Source of the DNA: Lachnospiraceae bacterium
GTDB lineage: Bacteria; Bacillota; Clostridia; Lachnospirales; Lachnospiraceae
NCBI GenBank assembly: GCA_017558145.1
Contig: JAFYWF010000006.1
Span: forward strand, 21,517-85,516
Direction of reading: 5' to 3'
DNA length: 64,000 bases
A program made the position numbers and the translations under genes. Below are positions 14,867-24,926 of the stretch, piece by piece. Every line of letters begins with the position of its first letter. Positions within the stretch are counted from its first letter, which is position 1. The notes under the pieces were generated by a model. It was not told the origin of the DNA and ran no database searches. It saw nothing but the letters and a program-made list of their open reading frames with translations.

Positions 14867-15223
14867 ATGGAGTATATAAAAGCGTTTCTTATAGGAGGCC
14901 TAATCTGTGCGTTGGTGCAAATTTTAATGGAAAAAACAAAAATGCTGCCGGGAAGAATTATGGTATTGTTAGTGTGTGGAGGAGCTGTATTAAGTTTTCT
15001 GGGAATTTATGAACCTTTTCAAGAATATGCTGGTGCCGGAGCAAGTGTTCCTTTATTGGGATTTGGAAATGTGTTAATGAAAGGGGTAAAAGATGCGGTA
15101 GATCAGGAAGGAATGCTAGGATTGTTTATGGGAGGCTTTAAAGCCGGTGCCGTAGGTTGTAGTGCTGCTTTAATCTTTGGTTATATTGCCAGCTTGCTGA
15201 CGAATTCGAAGATGAAAAATTAA
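14867..15223 (+). CDS. spoVAE: Stage V sporulation protein AE
   Basis: Membrane component of the SpoVA channel that moves Ca-dipicolinate into the forespore and out at germination. The 118-residue protein has three to four hydrophobic helices and the family pattern: FLIGGLICALVQILMEKTK, PGRIMVLLVCGGAVL, YEPFQEYAGAGASVPLLGFG, and FMGGFKAGAVGCSAALIFGY. AGGAGG precedes the ATG. Normally it lies directly behind spoVAC-spoVAD. Here it stands alone after a terminator, and a broken spoVAD lies 14.4 kb to the left, so the operon seems to have been split or rearranged. Confidence 0.9.
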   Translation: MEYIKAFLIGGLICALVQILMEKTKMLPGRIMVLLVCGGAVLSFLGIYEPFQEYAGAGASVPLLGFGNVLMKGVKDAVDQEGMLGLFMGGFKAGAVGCSAALIFGYIASLLTNSKMKN

Positions 15224-15281
15224 AGAGATATTAGGTAAGGAAATAAATGGAAGATGTTAGAAAATGCAAATAGAGGAAAAT

Positions 15282-15309
15282 AAAAGTGGCATAGAGGTAT
15301 GCCACTTTT
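15282..15309. terminator. Bidirectional terminator
   Basis: Perfect 12-bp stem AAAAGTGGCATA/TATGCCACTTTT between convergent spoVAE and the two small minus-strand genes. Confidence 0.85.
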
Positions 15310-15317
15310 ATCATATC

Positions 15318-15494
15318 TTATAAAAACTGATTTTGTTCCGGAATATAGTGGTAGTCAATGGTTGCCACAATTTTTTGGGTTTCTTCTTTGTCAAGTTCTA
15401 AATCTTCACATAAAGCATCAAAGGATGCATAATTGTCTCTTAATTTTAAATTAAGAAAAGAAACTAACATAACCGGATCTTTAGGAATATTCAT
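15318..15494 (-). CDS. DUF4250-like small protein (58 aa)
   Basis: The short gene encodes a protein starting MNIPKDPVMLVSFLNLKLRD and continuing with DALCEDLELDKEETQKIV and YHYIPEQNQFL. This matches the DUF4250 pattern (N-terminal NIPKDP-x-x-L and an acidic helix). The function is unknown. GGAGGG precedes the ATG at the right distance. It is the second gene of a two-gene minus-strand unit, 16 bases after the stop of the gene at 15511-15687. Confidence 0.8.
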   Translation of the reverse strand: MNIPKDPVMLVSFLNLKLRDNYASFDALCEDLELDKEETQKIVATIDYHYIPEQNQFL

Positions 15495-15510
15495 AGGATA
15501 AACCCTCCTT

Positions 15511-15687
15511 TTAATTAATCAAAGTATATTGCAACATTTCATATTTCAACAGAGAGCCTTCTCTAATAGAGTCAGGAAGAAGAGCCCTTGCTACTAATTT
15601 TAAATCATCAGTAGGATTTTCTGTTTTTTGTAAGTGTGCGTAATCACCATCAATACTGATTACCGTGTAATTGATTGCTTCAAACAT
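15511..15687 (-). CDS. Small conserved protein, DUF3006-like (58 aa)
   Basis: The product begins MFEAINYTVISIDGDYAHLQ and contains DDLKLVARALLPDSIREGSL followed by KYEMLQYTLIN. The pattern of a beta strand with a GDYA turn, then a LLP-x-x-x-x-EG segment, recalls DUF3006, but the assignment is tentative. GGAGG lies seven bases before the ATG. It is the first gene of the pair with the DUF4250-like gene. Confidence 0.65.
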   Translation of the reverse strand: MFEAINYTVISIDGDYAHLQKTENPTDDLKLVARALLPDSIREGSLLKYEMLQYTLIN

Positions 15688-15712
15688 AGTATTACCTCCG
15701 CTTTATGTAAAA

Positions 15713-15745
15713 AAGACCTTGTAAATATGAAATTTACAAGGTCTT
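15713..15745 (-). terminator. Terminator of tRNA-Thr
   Basis: 14-bp stem AAGACCTTGTAAAT/ATTTACAAGGTCTT right behind the tRNA gene on the minus strand. Confidence 0.75.
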
Positions 15746-15757
15746 ACTAAATATGAC

Positions 15758-15830
15758 AGCTGCTAACGGGAATCGGACCCGTGACCTCCGCACTACCAAT
15801 GCGACGCTCTACCGACTGAGCCATAGCAGC
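15758..15830 (-). tRNA. tRNA-Thr (anticodon GGT)
   Basis: 73 nt. Acceptor stem GCTGCTA/TAGCAGC with discriminator T, D arm GGCTCAGTCGGTAGAGC, anticodon stem-loop TCGCA-TTGGTAG-TGCGG giving anticodon GGT, variable GAGGT, and T arm CGGGTCCGATTCCCG. The 3' CCA is not encoded. Confidence 0.93.
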
Positions 15831-15858
15831 AGAGTGAAATTCATCACTAACGAGTGAT

Positions 15859-15887
15859 ATTCTATCACATGGGTATTTATATGTCAA
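15859..15887 (-). promoter_or_regulatory. tRNA-Thr promoter
   Basis: On the minus strand, TTGACA (15882-15887), a 17-base spacer, and TAGAAT (15859-15864), about 29 bases before the tRNA 5' end. Confidence 0.75.
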
Positions 15888-15965
15888 CTGAAAAAAAGAA
15901 GAAAGAGTAGACAAAAATTTACAAACTTTTGGAGAATTTTTGACTTGTAAATTTGGTAAGATTAG

Positions 15966-15994
15966 TTGAAAAAACAACAGTTAAGATTTATAAT
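15966..15994 (+). promoter_or_regulatory. xpt promoter
   Basis: TTGAAA (15966-15971), a 17-base spacer and TATAAT (15989-15994), 33 bases before the start codon. The leader is too short for a purine riboswitch. Confidence 0.65.
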
Positions 15995-16027
15995 GATAGG
16001 AACACAAATAGAGATGAGGGTAATAAT

Positions 16028-16609
16028 ATGAGATTGCTTGAGGAACGTATCAGAAAAGATGGCGTGGTAAAAGAAGGACAAGTTTTAAAGGTAGATTCTT
16101 TTATTAATCATCAGATGGATATTCATTTATTTAATGAAATGGGTAAAGAATTCAAACGATTATTTGCAGATAAAAACATTAATAAAATTCTTACAATAGA
16201 AGCTTCCGGAATTGGTTTGGCATGCATTATCGCACAACATTTTGATGTTCCGGTAGTATTTGCGAAAAAAGCAAAAAGTATCAATTTAGACGGAGAAATG
16301 TATTGTACAAAGATAGAGTCATTTACTCATAAGAGAGTGTATGATGTTATCGTTTCCAAGAAGTTTTTAAGTGAAGATGATCATGTGTTGATTATTGATG
16401 ACTTCTTGGCTAATGGATGTGCTGTTGCAGGTTTGGTTGATTTGGTTCGTAGTGCAGGCGCTACAGTAGAAGGTGTTGGTATTGCGGTGGAAAAAGGATT
16501 CCAGCAAGGTGGACAGTTGTTAAGAGATAAAGGATTACAGGTGGAGTCCTTGGCTATTGTAGAAAGTATGAATCATGAAACAGGGGAAATTGTTTTTAGA
16601 GAACAATAA
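16028..16609 (+). CDS. xpt: Xanthine phosphoribosyltransferase
   Basis: Cytoplasmic purine salvage enzyme making XMP from xanthine and PRPP. The 193-residue protein begins [12 protein letters not shown], then [12 protein letters not shown], a central [21 protein letters not shown], and the PRPP-binding loop [14 protein letters not shown] (about 120-133), followed by [17 protein letters not shown]. The length and motifs match XPRTase. The ATG at 16028 follows GATGAGGG. It is monocistronic. A purine riboswitch, common upstream of xpt in Bacillus, is absent. Confidence 0.95.
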   Translation: MRLLEERIRKDGVVKEGQVLKVDSFINHQMDIHLFNEMGKEFKRLFADKNINKILTIEASGIGLACIIAQHFDVPVVFAKKAKSINLDGEMYCTKIESFTHKRVYDVIVSKKFLSEDDHVLIIDDFLANGCAVAGLVDLVRSAGATVEGVGIAVEKGFQQGGQLLRDKGLQVESLAIVESMNHETGEIVFREQ

Positions 16610-16664
16610 AAATAATTGGGTATAATAATAGAGATTATACATTACAATAAAAAGGGGAAGTGTT

Positions 16665-17135
16665 ATGGATTTTTTTGAAAATATTAGTGAAATAATTTCG
16701 GAAAAAGGAAAAGAAGCAGCTCAAATTGCAAAAAAAGTTGCAGAAATTGCTAATTTAAAAGGCCAGATTAGTGGCATTGAAACTGAAATTAAGAAAAACT
16801 ATCGTAAAATAGGGGAAGCATATTTTGAAGCATATAAAGCAGCAGAGGTTAGCTGTGAATTTGAAGAATATGTACAGACAATTCGTGATGCAAAAGCTAC
16901 GGTTGCAGAATTGAAACGTAAATTAACCGAGTTAAAGGGAGACGTAGAATGTAAAACATGTGGTGGAGCAATCAAAGCAGGAAGTGCTTATTGTCCTACC
17001 TGTGGAGCTAAAGTTGAAGTGGAATACTTTGATGAAGAAGACGTGGAAGAAGATTTTTCTGAAGAGGTGGTCTTTGAAGAAATTATAGAAGAAGACAACG
17101 ATGAAGTAGAAGAATTGGTAGACGTAGAAGAATAA
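16665..17135 (+). CDS. Coiled-coil zinc-ribbon protein
   Basis: The 156-residue soluble protein has an N-terminal helical/coiled-coil part (ISEIISEKGKEAAQIAKKVAEI to about residue 95) and a zinc ribbon (CKTCGGAIKAGSAYCPTCG, about 103-121), then a highly acidic tail of mainly Glu and Asp. Proteins of this kind are common in Lachnospiraceae; their role is unknown. AAAGGGGAA precedes the ATG. It is alone between xpt and a terminator. Confidence 0.8.
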   Translation: MDFFENISEIISEKGKEAAQIAKKVAEIANLKGQISGIETEIKKNYRKIGEAYFEAYKAAEVSCEFEEYVQTIRDAKATVAELKRKLTELKGDVECKTCGGAIKAGSAYCPTCGAKVEVEYFDEEDVEEDFSEEVVFEEIIEEDNDEVEELVDVEE

Positions 17136-17147
17136 GGAAAAATAAGA

Positions 17148-17198
17148 GGCGTATGGTACTAGATAATTGATGGGTTAGTATCATACGCCATTTTTTTT
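17148..17198 (+). terminator. Terminator between convergent genes
   Basis: Stem GGCGTATGGTACTA with TAGTATCATACGCC (one bulge) followed by eight T. Confidence 0.85.
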
Positions 17199-17208
17199 GT
17201 TTATTTTC

Positions 17209-20028
17209 TTATTGAGCAGCTTGTGCTGCAGCTTCTGCAGCTTGCTGTGCAGCTAGATTACGTGCTTGAATTTCTGCCCAATGCTGAGAAATCATAGCAT
17301 CTTTGTTGGGATCTGCCATGAAAGCATCATTGTGAGGACAATAATTTGGTGCTACAGCAGGAGTTACAGTACCATCAGGATGGGTGATAGAGCCGTCCGG
17401 ATTTGTTATTGTACCATCAGGATTTACAATGCCTTCTGTTGCCCCTTGTTCCGGAGTTACGGTACCACCTACAGTAGTAGAACCATCCGCATTTTCTGTG
17501 ATATTAGCGGCACCTGCAGAACCAAATCCTTGAGCAGCAATACCAAGTGATCCCTGAACTAAAGAAGGATCTTCCGGAGGAGTTAACTCAAAAATACCTT
17601 CTGTTTTAAATGGACAATTGCCACATGCCGGCTGGTTAGAATACGTACAAAGAGCACCCTGATAATGTACGTTACAGTAATCAGTAGGAACAGTTCCTTC
17701 TTCAAAGTATTCTGTTTTTAAAGTACCATCACAAAGTCCTCCGATAGCTAATTTACCGGAACGGGCACAAACGGTTGCCTGAACAATATTTGGTGGAGTA
17801 TCAAATGATTTTGAAGGGAGATTTTCGTGAATAGCTCCCATAACTTTCTTCCACATAGTCTTGGAAAGGGCTAATCCATCACCGCTTAATTTTGCGTTGT
17901 TGTCGTCATATCCTGTCCAAGTGGTTGCAGTATAATATGGTGTATATCCGGCAAACCATACGTCCAAGTCGTCAGTTGCTGTACCGGTTTTTCCGGCAGC
18001 CGGCATACCGCCACCAAAGTTTGCAGCAGTACCGGTACCACGAATTAAGGTATCCTGCATAGCGTTAGTTAATAAGTATGCTGTTGTTTCTTTAAATACC
18101 TGTCTGGTTTCACTGGCAGTATTGTCTAAAATAACATTACCATCGTGATCCACGACTTTCGTGTAAAGTTTTGGTTCGATATAAGTTCCGCCATTGGCGA
18201 TACATGCATATGCAGCATTTAATTCCATATTTGTGACACCATTGGTAAGACCACCAAGAGCTAACGTCTGCTGAATGTCAGAGAAAATTTGTCCATTTAC
18301 TTCTTTCGCAACTTCTAGAGTGGAAAAACCAAGATTTTCCAAGTAATCAAAACCTAATTGTGGTGTAATCTGAGTAATGGTTTTTACAGCTACAATATTT
18401 AAAGAGTTATAAATACCTTCACGGATGGACATGAGTCCACGGTAAGGTGTATCGGAATTACTATACCAGTTGCGTACCGGGCTTCCGTCATAATAAACGA
18501 AAGGAGCGTCATTTACGACACTTGCCAGAGTAAATCCTCCGGCATCTACAGCAGGTCCAAAGGATGCTAATAGTTTAAATGTAGATCCGGGTGGTCTGGT
18601 AGTTGAGGTCGAACGGTTTAAGGTACGGCTTTTATCTTTCACTCCACGTCCGCCAATCATTGCCACTACATGACCGGTGCTTTGATCAGCAACGGTAAGA
18701 GAAACTTGTGGCTGTGGGGTTAATTCAATGCTTTCAGCCAAAATTTCGTCCCCTTCTTCTAAAATGGCTGCCTGATAAATTTCGATATCGGCATAGGCTT
18801 CTTCGTGGCTGGAGTATAACAAGTTAAAATTAGGTTTTCCGTTTTCACGGAAATATCTTCGATACATTTCTTTGCTATGGTTTTGCGTTTCACCATTGGC
18901 TTTTGTGATACTTAAACGATAATCCAATGCCCATTTGCTGTTGGAAGGATAATTTTCTTCATTGGAATAAATCTCATCACAGATAGCTTGAATGTCAGGA
19001 TCCTGAGTAGAATAAATTTTCAAACCACCGGAGTACAACATGGTATATGCCTGAGTATCATTATAACCTGCAGCAAGTAGATCTGCATAAACCTGTTCTG
19101 TTACAGCATCATCAAAATAGGAAGTAATGGTACTGTCACCGGCTACTTCATTAGTAGTTTTGATTCTGTTATAAGGATTATCTGCTTTCGCTTCGTCGTA
19201 TTCTGCCTGGGAGATATATCCTTGTTCTAACATGTTGTTTAATACTTTTGTTCTTCGCTTATCGTTTTCTTCCGGATGGCTGATTGGATTGTATCGGGAA
19301 GGATTTTTTGTGATTCCCGCTAAAACTGCACATTCAGAAAGGTTTAAATCCTGTACCTGTTTATTGAAATAACGAAGGGATGCAGCTTGAACACCTAAGG
19401 TGTTTTGTCCTAAGTTGATGGTGTTCATATAGTTAACTAAAATGGTATTTTTATCCATTTGTTTTTCTAATTCAACAGCCAAATATTGTTCTTGGATTTT
19501 ACGTTTTAATTTTTCTGCGAAGCCTTCTTCTGAAACCCAATCAGTGAACACAATGTTTTTTAACAACTGCTGAGTAATGGTACTGGCACCTTCAGAAAAA
19601 TTAAATTTATTTTTCACACCTACCATAAAAGCACGCATGATTCCTTTGATGTCAATTCCATTATGTTCGTAGAAACGTACGTCTTCCAATGCTACAAATG
19701 CATGGGCTAAATCTTCCGGAATTTTGTCCATAGATACGGGAATACGGTTGGAGTTACTAGCTACCAGTTTTGCAGTCTGGTTTCCTTCGCTGTCGTAGAT
19801 AAATGTTGAAAATTTAGTTGGAGCAATGGTCATTTCAGAAATATCAGGAGAAGTATCAATGATACCTTTTACGATTCCCAGAGCACCACTAGCTGCAATA
19901 ATTCCAACAGCAAGAAATAGCACTAAAAAAACTTTAAAAAAGGTAAGAGCAACCTTTTTTCCCCATTTTGAGGATTTGGCATTTAGATCCTTTTGTTTTT
20001 CAGTGACCCCTTTTTTGCCATAATTCAT
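17209..20028 (-). CDS. Class A penicillin-binding protein (PBP1A type)
   Basis: Bifunctional peptidoglycan synthase: glycosyltransferase plus transpeptidase, anchored by one N-terminal helix (about 28-55). The 939-residue protein has the GT51 motifs EDVRFYEHNG (about 115) and GASTITQQLLKN, and the transpeptidase motifs STFK (about 481), SLN and KTGT. The C-terminal 220 residues include a Cys-rich stretch (CARSGKLAIGGLC, CNVHYQGALC, CGNCPF) that could form disulfides or bind metal. They also include NPDG/HPDG-type repeats and an Ala/Gln-rich end. GGAGG precedes the start. It is monocistronic. Confidence 0.93.
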   Translation of the reverse strand: MNYGKKGVTEKQKDLNAKSSKWGKKVALTFFKVFLVLFLAVGIIAASGALGIVKGIIDTSPDISEMTIAPTKFSTFIYDSEGNQTAKLVASNSNRIPVSMDKIPEDLAHAFVALEDVRFYEHNGIDIKGIMRAFMVGVKNKFNFSEGASTITQQLLKNIVFTDWVSEEGFAEKLKRKIQEQYLAVELEKQMDKNTILVNYMNTINLGQNTLGVQAASLRYFNKQVQDLNLSECAVLAGITKNPSRYNPISHPEENDKRRTKVLNNMLEQGYISQAEYDEAKADNPYNRIKTTNEVAGDSTITSYFDDAVTEQVYADLLAAGYNDTQAYTMLYSGGLKIYSTQDPDIQAICDEIYSNEENYPSNSKWALDYRLSITKANGETQNHSKEMYRRYFRENGKPNFNLLYSSHEEAYADIEIYQAAILEEGDEILAESIELTPQPQVSLTVADQSTGHVVAMIGGRGVKDKSRTLNRSTSTTRPPGSTFKLLASFGPAVDAGGFTLASVVNDAPFVYYDGSPVRNWYSNSDTPYRGLMSIREGIYNSLNIVAVKTITQITPQLGFDYLENLGFSTLEVAKEVNGQIFSDIQQTLALGGLTNGVTNMELNAAYACIANGGTYIEPKLYTKVVDHDGNVILDNTASETRQVFKETTAYLLTNAMQDTLIRGTGTAANFGGGMPAAGKTGTATDDLDVWFAGYTPYYTATTWTGYDDNNAKLSGDGLALSKTMWKKVMGAIHENLPSKSFDTPPNIVQATVCARSGKLAIGGLCDGTLKTEYFEEGTVPTDYCNVHYQGALCTYSNQPACGNCPFKTEGIFELTPPEDPSLVQGSLGIAAQGFGSAGAANITENADGSTTVGGTVTPEQGATEGIVNPDGTITNPDGSITHPDGTVTPAVAPNYCPHNDAFMADPNKDAMISQHWAEIQARNLAAQQAAEAAAQAAQ

Positions 20029-20255
20029 GATTATGCCTCCTTAGAATTATATAAAGGTTAATGTTTTTAGTTTGATAGCCTACTTTTAGGCATTACCTAT
20101 ATGATTATAGCAAAAAATAATAGGTAAATAAAGGATTTTCTTAATTATTAAGAATTGTACACAAAATCTTTTCTTTTTATACTGAGTTATGTTAGAATAT
20201 TGTAGGAATATTTTGAAAAATAAGTGATTAAGACAGTCAGTTGTGAGGATTTTTA

Positions 20256-20912
20256 GTGAATAATATAGATAAAAAAGAAAATCGTCAGCCTTATAAAATT
20301 GTAATGGAAGGCGGCGAAGGAGAAATTATAGAGAAAAAATCCCGATTTATTGCTACTGTGCAACCGGTAGAAACAGAAGAAGAAGCAGTGGCCTTTATTG
20401 ATAGTATGAAAAAAAAGTACTGGGATGCAAGGCATAATTGTAGTGCTTTTGTCATTGGTAGTAAAAATGAGGTTACCAGATGCAGTGATGATGGGGAACC
20501 CAGCGGGACTGCCGGAAGGCCTATGCTGGAAGTATTACTAGGCCAAGAAGTACACAATGTGGCAGTGGTAGTAACAAGGTATTTCGGTGGAGTGTTGTTA
20601 GGTACAGGTGGATTGGTAAGAGCTTATACAAAGGCTGTTCAGGAAGGTCTTTTCAATAGTCAGATTGCTACCTTGGCATATGGAACCGATGTTAAGATAG
20701 AGACCGATTATAATGGAATTGGAAAATTGCAATATATTTTAGGGAAAGCCGGAGTGGCTATTCAAAAATCAGAGTATACGGATATCGTTACTTTACAGGT
20801 TTTTTTGTTACAGGAGCAAAAAGAAAGTATATTAAAAGAAATGACGGAAGCAACTGCCGGGAAATGTAAGTTTGAAGAAGTAGAAGATAAATACGAATTG
20901 TTACTGGAATGA
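20256..20912 (+). CDS. YigZ/IMPACT family protein
   Basis: UPF0029/IMPACT-type protein of 218 residues. The N-terminal domain has EKKSRFIATVQPV, WDARHNCSAFVIG, DDGEPSGTAGRPML and VVVTRYFGGVLLGTGGLVRAY. The C-terminal DUF1949 ferredoxin-like domain starts about residue 140. The family is linked to translation stress in eukaryotes; the bacterial role is unclear. The start is GTG 20256, with GTGAGGA seven bases upstream. mgtE follows 34 bases later. Confidence 0.9.
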   Translation: MNNIDKKENRQPYKIVMEGGEGEIIEKKSRFIATVQPVETEEEAVAFIDSMKKKYWDARHNCSAFVIGSKNEVTRCSDDGEPSGTAGRPMLEVLLGQEVHNVAVVVTRYFGGVLLGTGGLVRAYTKAVQEGLFNSQIATLAYGTDVKIETDYNGIGKLQYILGKAGVAIQKSEYTDIVTLQVFLLQEQKESILKEMTEATAGKCKFEEVEDKYELLLE

Positions 20913-20946
20913 TTAAGAAACAGTGTGCAGAAAGGTGGTATTTTCG

Positions 20947-22296
20947 ATGGATTTAGAAAAGATTGTAGAAGAATTTCGAGAGCTATTAAATATGAAACAA
21001 TATACCGGTCTGCGTCAGGAACTGATGGAATTGAATGAAGCGGACATCGCTGTAATCATGGAAGAGATGGAAGAGAAAGAAATGTTAAAGATTTTCCGTA
21101 TTTTACCAAAAGATTTGGCAGCGGATGTATTTGCTTATATGGAAGTAGAAAATCAGCAGTTCATCATTACGTCTTTGTCAGAAAGAGATGCCGCAAACAT
21201 TATCGATAATTTGATGGCAGACGATGCTACGGACCTTTTAGAAGAAATGCCGGCCAGTGTTGTAAAGAAGCTTCTTTCTTTAGCTAGTCCTGAAACACGA
21301 AGAGATATTAATCTTTTGCTTCGTTATCCGGAAGATTCCGCCGGAAGCATTATGACGGTGGAATATGTTGATTTAAAAGAAAATTTAACAGTGGAAAATG
21401 CCATTGATCGAATTCGAAATAAAGGGTTGGATAGTGAAACTATCAACATTTGTTATGTATTGGATAGTCGAAGAACTCTGATTGGGACAGTGGCATTACG
21501 ATATTTGTTACTAAGTCCTTCCGATGCAGTGATTGGGGATATCATGAATGAAAATGTGATTTCTATCAATACGATGATGGACCAGGAAGAAGTAGCAAGA
21601 CAATTCCAAAAATACGACTTTACAGCCATGCCGGTTGTGGATCAGGAAAATCGTTTGGTAGGAATTATCACAGTCGATGATATCGTGGATATTTTGACCC
21701 AAGAGGCGACGGAAGATATTGAAATGATGGCAGCGATTGTACCTACGGATAAGCCTTATATGCGAACCAGTATTTGGGAAACTTGGATGAAACGTATTCC
21801 TTGGTTGATGCTGTTGATGGTATCGTCCACATTTACAGAGCGTATCATTTCTTCCGCAGAAGATGCTTTGAGTGCATGTGTAGTTTTAACAGCTTACATT
21901 CCAATGTTGATGGGAACCGGAGGGAATGCAGGTGGGCAATCCAGTGGAACCATTATTCGTGGATTGTCCTTAAATGAAATTGAGTTTGAGGATATGATTA
22001 AAGTTATTTGGAAAGAGATGCGAGTTGCCTTGCTTTGTGGATTATCTTTGTTTGTAGTATGTTTTGCAAAATTGATGTTATTTGACAAGGTAGGGCTGTC
22101 AATTGCTGTTGTTATTTGTATTACTTTGGTATGTACCCTATTAATTGCAAAAACCGTGGGAAGTGTACTTCCGATGTTGGCACAAAAAGTAGGTTTAGAC
22201 CCTGCTGTTATGGCAAGTCCGTTCATTACCACGATTGTGGATGCCTTATCTTTAATTATTTACTTTAATGTTGCAACCAATCTGTTAAATTTATAA
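20947..22296 (+). CDS. mgtE: Magnesium transporter MgtE
   Basis: Mg2+ channel of the inner membrane gated by cytosolic Mg2+. The 449-residue protein has an N domain (1-130, acidic helices with EEMEEKEMLKIFRILPKDLAA), two CBS domains (about 131-255: SAGSIMTVEYVDL, IGDIMNENVI, AMPVVDQENRLVGIITVDDI), and five membrane helices from about 285, including GTGGNAGGQSSGTIIRG, the conserved ion-path segment, and DPAVMASPFITTIVDA. The ATG at 20947 follows AAAGGTGG; an upstream in-frame start has none. No M-box is visible. Confidence 0.95.
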   Translation: MDLEKIVEEFRELLNMKQYTGLRQELMELNEADIAVIMEEMEEKEMLKIFRILPKDLAADVFAYMEVENQQFIITSLSERDAANIIDNLMADDATDLLEEMPASVVKKLLSLASPETRRDINLLLRYPEDSAGSIMTVEYVDLKENLTVENAIDRIRNKGLDSETINICYVLDSRRTLIGTVALRYLLLSPSDAVIGDIMNENVISINTMMDQEEVARQFQKYDFTAMPVVDQENRLVGIITVDDIVDILTQEATEDIEMMAAIVPTDKPYMRTSIWETWMKRIPWLMLLMVSSTFTERIISSAEDALSACVVLTAYIPMLMGTGGNAGGQSSGTIIRGLSLNEIEFEDMIKVIWKEMRVALLCGLSLFVVCFAKLMLFDKVGLSIAVVICITLVCTLLIAKTVGSVLPMLAQKVGLDPAVMASPFITTIVDALSLIIYFNVATNLLNL

Positions 22297-22312
22297 AGGA
22301 GACTAAGAAAAA

Positions 22313-23068
22313 ATGAAATTAGTTTCATGGAATGTTAATGGCTTAAGAGCTTGTGTGGAAAAAGGATTTGTAGATATTTTTCGCGAATTGGATGCAGATT
22401 TTTTCTGCATTCAGGAAAGTAAATTGCAGGAAGGACAAATTGATTTGGAACTTCCCGGATATTATCAGTATTGGAATTATGCAGAAAAGAAAGGATATTC
22501 AGGAACTGCAATTTTTGCGAAACAGGAACCTTTAAACGTAACACTTGGAATTGGAATGGAAGAACATGACCAGGAAGGAAGGGTAATTACTTTAGAATAT
22601 CAGAATTTCTATCTTGTTACTGTTTATACGCCAAATTCCCAAGATGGGTTGAAACGTTTGGAGTATCGAATGAAATGGGAAGAAGATTTTCTAGCTTACC
22701 TGAAAAAATTAGAAGAAAAGAAACCTGTTATTTTTTGTGGAGATTTAAATGTAGCGCATAAGGAGATAGATTTGAAGAATCCCAAAACAAATCGTAAAAA
22801 TGCAGGATTTACAGACGAGGAAAGAGCTTGTATGACCCGTTTGCAGGAGGTTGGCTTTATCGATACCTTTCGCTATTTCTATCCGGATCAAGAAGGTATT
22901 TATTCCTGGTGGTCCTATCGTTTCCAGGCAAGAGCCAAAAATGCAGGATGGAGAATCGATTACTTTATGGTATCAGAAGTGTTAAAGGATAAGCTTCAGG
23001 ATGCTTCTATCCTCACAGATATTATGGGTTCAGATCATTGTCCGGTAACTTTAGAAATCGAGTTATAA
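22313..23068 (+). CDS. exoA: Exodeoxyribonuclease III family AP endonuclease
   Basis: Repairs abasic sites by cutting 5' to the lesion. The 251-residue protein has the complete set of motifs: [19 protein letters not shown] with the metal-binding Glu, [41 protein letters not shown] and [10 protein letters not shown] with the catalytic His. AAGGAG precedes the ATG 16 bases after mgtE, suggesting co-transcription, and a terminator follows. Confidence 0.95.
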   Translation: MKLVSWNVNGLRACVEKGFVDIFRELDADFFCIQESKLQEGQIDLELPGYYQYWNYAEKKGYSGTAIFAKQEPLNVTLGIGMEEHDQEGRVITLEYQNFYLVTVYTPNSQDGLKRLEYRMKWEEDFLAYLKKLEEKKPVIFCGDLNVAHKEIDLKNPKTNRKNAGFTDEERACMTRLQEVGFIDTFRYFYPDQEGIYSWWSYRFQARAKNAGWRIDYFMVSEVLKDKLQDASILTDIMGSDHCPVTLEIEL

Positions 23069-23095
23069 AAAAAAGAGGGGAGCCCCTCTTTTTTT
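23069..23095. terminator. Bidirectional terminator
   Basis: Stem AAAGAGGGG/CCCCTCTTT with flanking A and T runs, between convergent exoA and typA. Confidence 0.85.
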
Positions 23096-24926
23096 AGTTC
23101 TTATTAAAACTTGCACGTTTTCTCATGGTAGGATCCAAAATACGTTTACGGATACGCAAGCTTTCCGGAGTGATTTCTAAAAGTTCATCTACATCAATGA
23201 ATTCCAATGCTTGTTCTAAACTTAAAATTTTTGGTGGTGTTAAACGTAAAGCTTCATCGGCACTGGAAGAACGGGTGTTGGTAAGCTGTTTTTTCTTACA
23301 TACATTAATTTCAATATCTTCTGCCTTTCCGGTTTGACCAACTACCATTCCGGCATATACCTTTTCACCCGGACCAATAAATAAAATACCTCTCTCCTGA
23401 GCATTGAAAAGACCATACGTAATGGCTTCTCCGGCTTCAAAAGCGATCAGAGATCCCTGCTTACGGTAGGATAAATCTCCCTTATAGGGACCATAACCAT
23501 CGAAAATTGTATTTAAAATACCATTTCCTTTTGTATCCGTCATAAATTCACCACGATAACCAATTAAACCGCGAGAAGGAATCGAAAATTCCAAACGAAT
23601 ATAGCCACCGTTGATTGGTGTCATTCCCTGCAATTCTCCTTTTCGATTGCTTAATTTTTGAATTACGCTTCCTGAAAATTCTTCAGGCACATCAATATAC
23701 GCAATTTCCATAGGTTCTAGTTTTTTTCCTTTTTCGTCAGTTTTGTATAAAACTTCTGCTTTGGATACTGCAAACTCAAAACCTTCGCGACGCATATTTT
23801 CAATTAATACGGATAAATGGAGCTCACCACGACCGGAAACCTTGAAGCATTCTGTACTTTCTGTTTCTTCTACACGTAGGGATACGTCTGTGTTCAATTC
23901 TCTAAATAAACGGTCACGAAGATGACGGCTGGTAACATACTTACCTTCCAATCCTGCTAAAGGAGAATCATTTACCATAAAATTCATGGCAATGGTAGGT
24001 TCTGATATTTTCTGAAAAGGAATGGCTACCGGGTTATCCACGGCACAGAGAGTGTCTCCGATATGAATATCAGTAATTCCGGAAATGGCCACAATGGAAC
24101 CAATAGAAGCAGAAGTAACTTCTACTTTATTTAAGCCATCAAATTCATATAATTTCGAAACTTTTACTTTGCGTTGCTTGTCGGGTTCGTGGTGATTAAC
24201 CAAAACTACTTCTTGATTGACGCGGATTTCTCCATTATCTACTTTACCAACACCAATTCGACCTACATACTCATTATAATCAATGGTACTGATGAGGACC
24301 TGGGTTCCTGCTTCGGGATCACCAACAGGTGCCGGAATATAATCTAAAATAGTTTCAAAAAGTGGAATCATATTATGTCCAGGTTGGTCCATATCTAAAG
24401 AAGCGTGGCCGGATTTTGCTGAGGCAAAAACAAAAGGACAATCTAATTGTTCTTCACTGGCATCCAAATCTAAGAATAATTCTAAAATTTCATCAATTAC
24501 TTCGTTAGGTCGGGCTTCAGGTCGGTCAATTTTGTTGATGCAGACAATTACAGGGAGACCTAATTCCAAGGCTTTTTGTAATACAAATTTGGTTTGAGGC
24601 ATAGCACCCTCGAAGGCGTCTACGACTAAGATAACACCGTTTACCATTTTTAATACTCGTTCTACTTCGCCACCAAAATCTGCGTGCCCAGGGGTATCAA
24701 TAATATTAATCTTGGTATTTTTGTAAGTCACCGCGGTATTTTTGGATAAAATCGTAATTCCGCGTTCTCGTTCAATGTCATTAGAGTCCATTACACGTTC
24801 TGCAACTTCTTGATTTGCACGAAAAACGCCGCTTTGTTTTAATAATTCATCTACTAAGGTTGTTTTTCCATGGTCAACATGGGCAATAATAGCTATATTT
24901 CTTACATCGTCTCTTGTTTGTTTCAT
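23094..24926 (-). CDS. typA: Ribosome-associated GTPase TypA/BipA
   Basis: Translational GTPase acting on 50S assembly and stress or cold adaptation. The 610-residue protein has G1 AHVDHGKTT, switch [31 protein letters not shown] and SAKSG, then an EF-Tu domain 2 (VGRIGVGKV), EF-G-like domains III and V ([27 protein letters not shown]), and the TypA-specific C-terminus ([20 protein letters not shown]). The length is normal. GGAGA precedes the start. Confidence 0.96.
   Translation of the reverse strand: MKQTRDDVRNIAIIAHVDHGKTTLVDELLKQSGVFRANQEVAERVMDSNDIERERGITILSKNTAVTYKNTKINIIDTPGHADFGGEVERVLKMVNGVILVVDAFEGAMPQTKFVLQKALELGLPVIVCINKIDRPEARPNEVIDEILELFLDLDASEEQLDCPFVFASAKSGHASLDMDQPGHNMIPLFETILDYIPAPVGDPEAGTQVLISTIDYNEYVGRIGVGKVDNGEIRVNQEVVLVNHHEPDKQRKVKVSKLYEFDGLNKVEVTSASIGSIVAISGITDIHIGDTLCAVDNPVAIPFQKISEPTIAMNFMVNDSPLAGLEGKYVTSRHLRDRLFRELNTDVSLRVEETESTECFKVSGRGELHLSVLIENMRREGFEFAVSKAEVLYKTDEKGKKLEPMEIAYIDVPEEFSGSVIQKLSNRKGELQGMTPINGGYIRLEFSIPSRGLIGYRGEFMTDTKGNGILNTIFDGYGPYKGDLSYRKQGSLIAFEAGEAITYGLFNAQERGILFIGPGEKVYAGMVVGQTGKAEDIEINVCKKKQLTNTRSSSADEALRLTPPKILSLEQALEFIDVDELLEITPESLRIRKRILDPTMRKRASFNKN

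Noticed and set aside
15895..16027. Purine riboswitch upstream of xpt
   Set aside because: The predicted start leaves a leader of about 30 bases, and the conserved purine-aptamer loops are not present.
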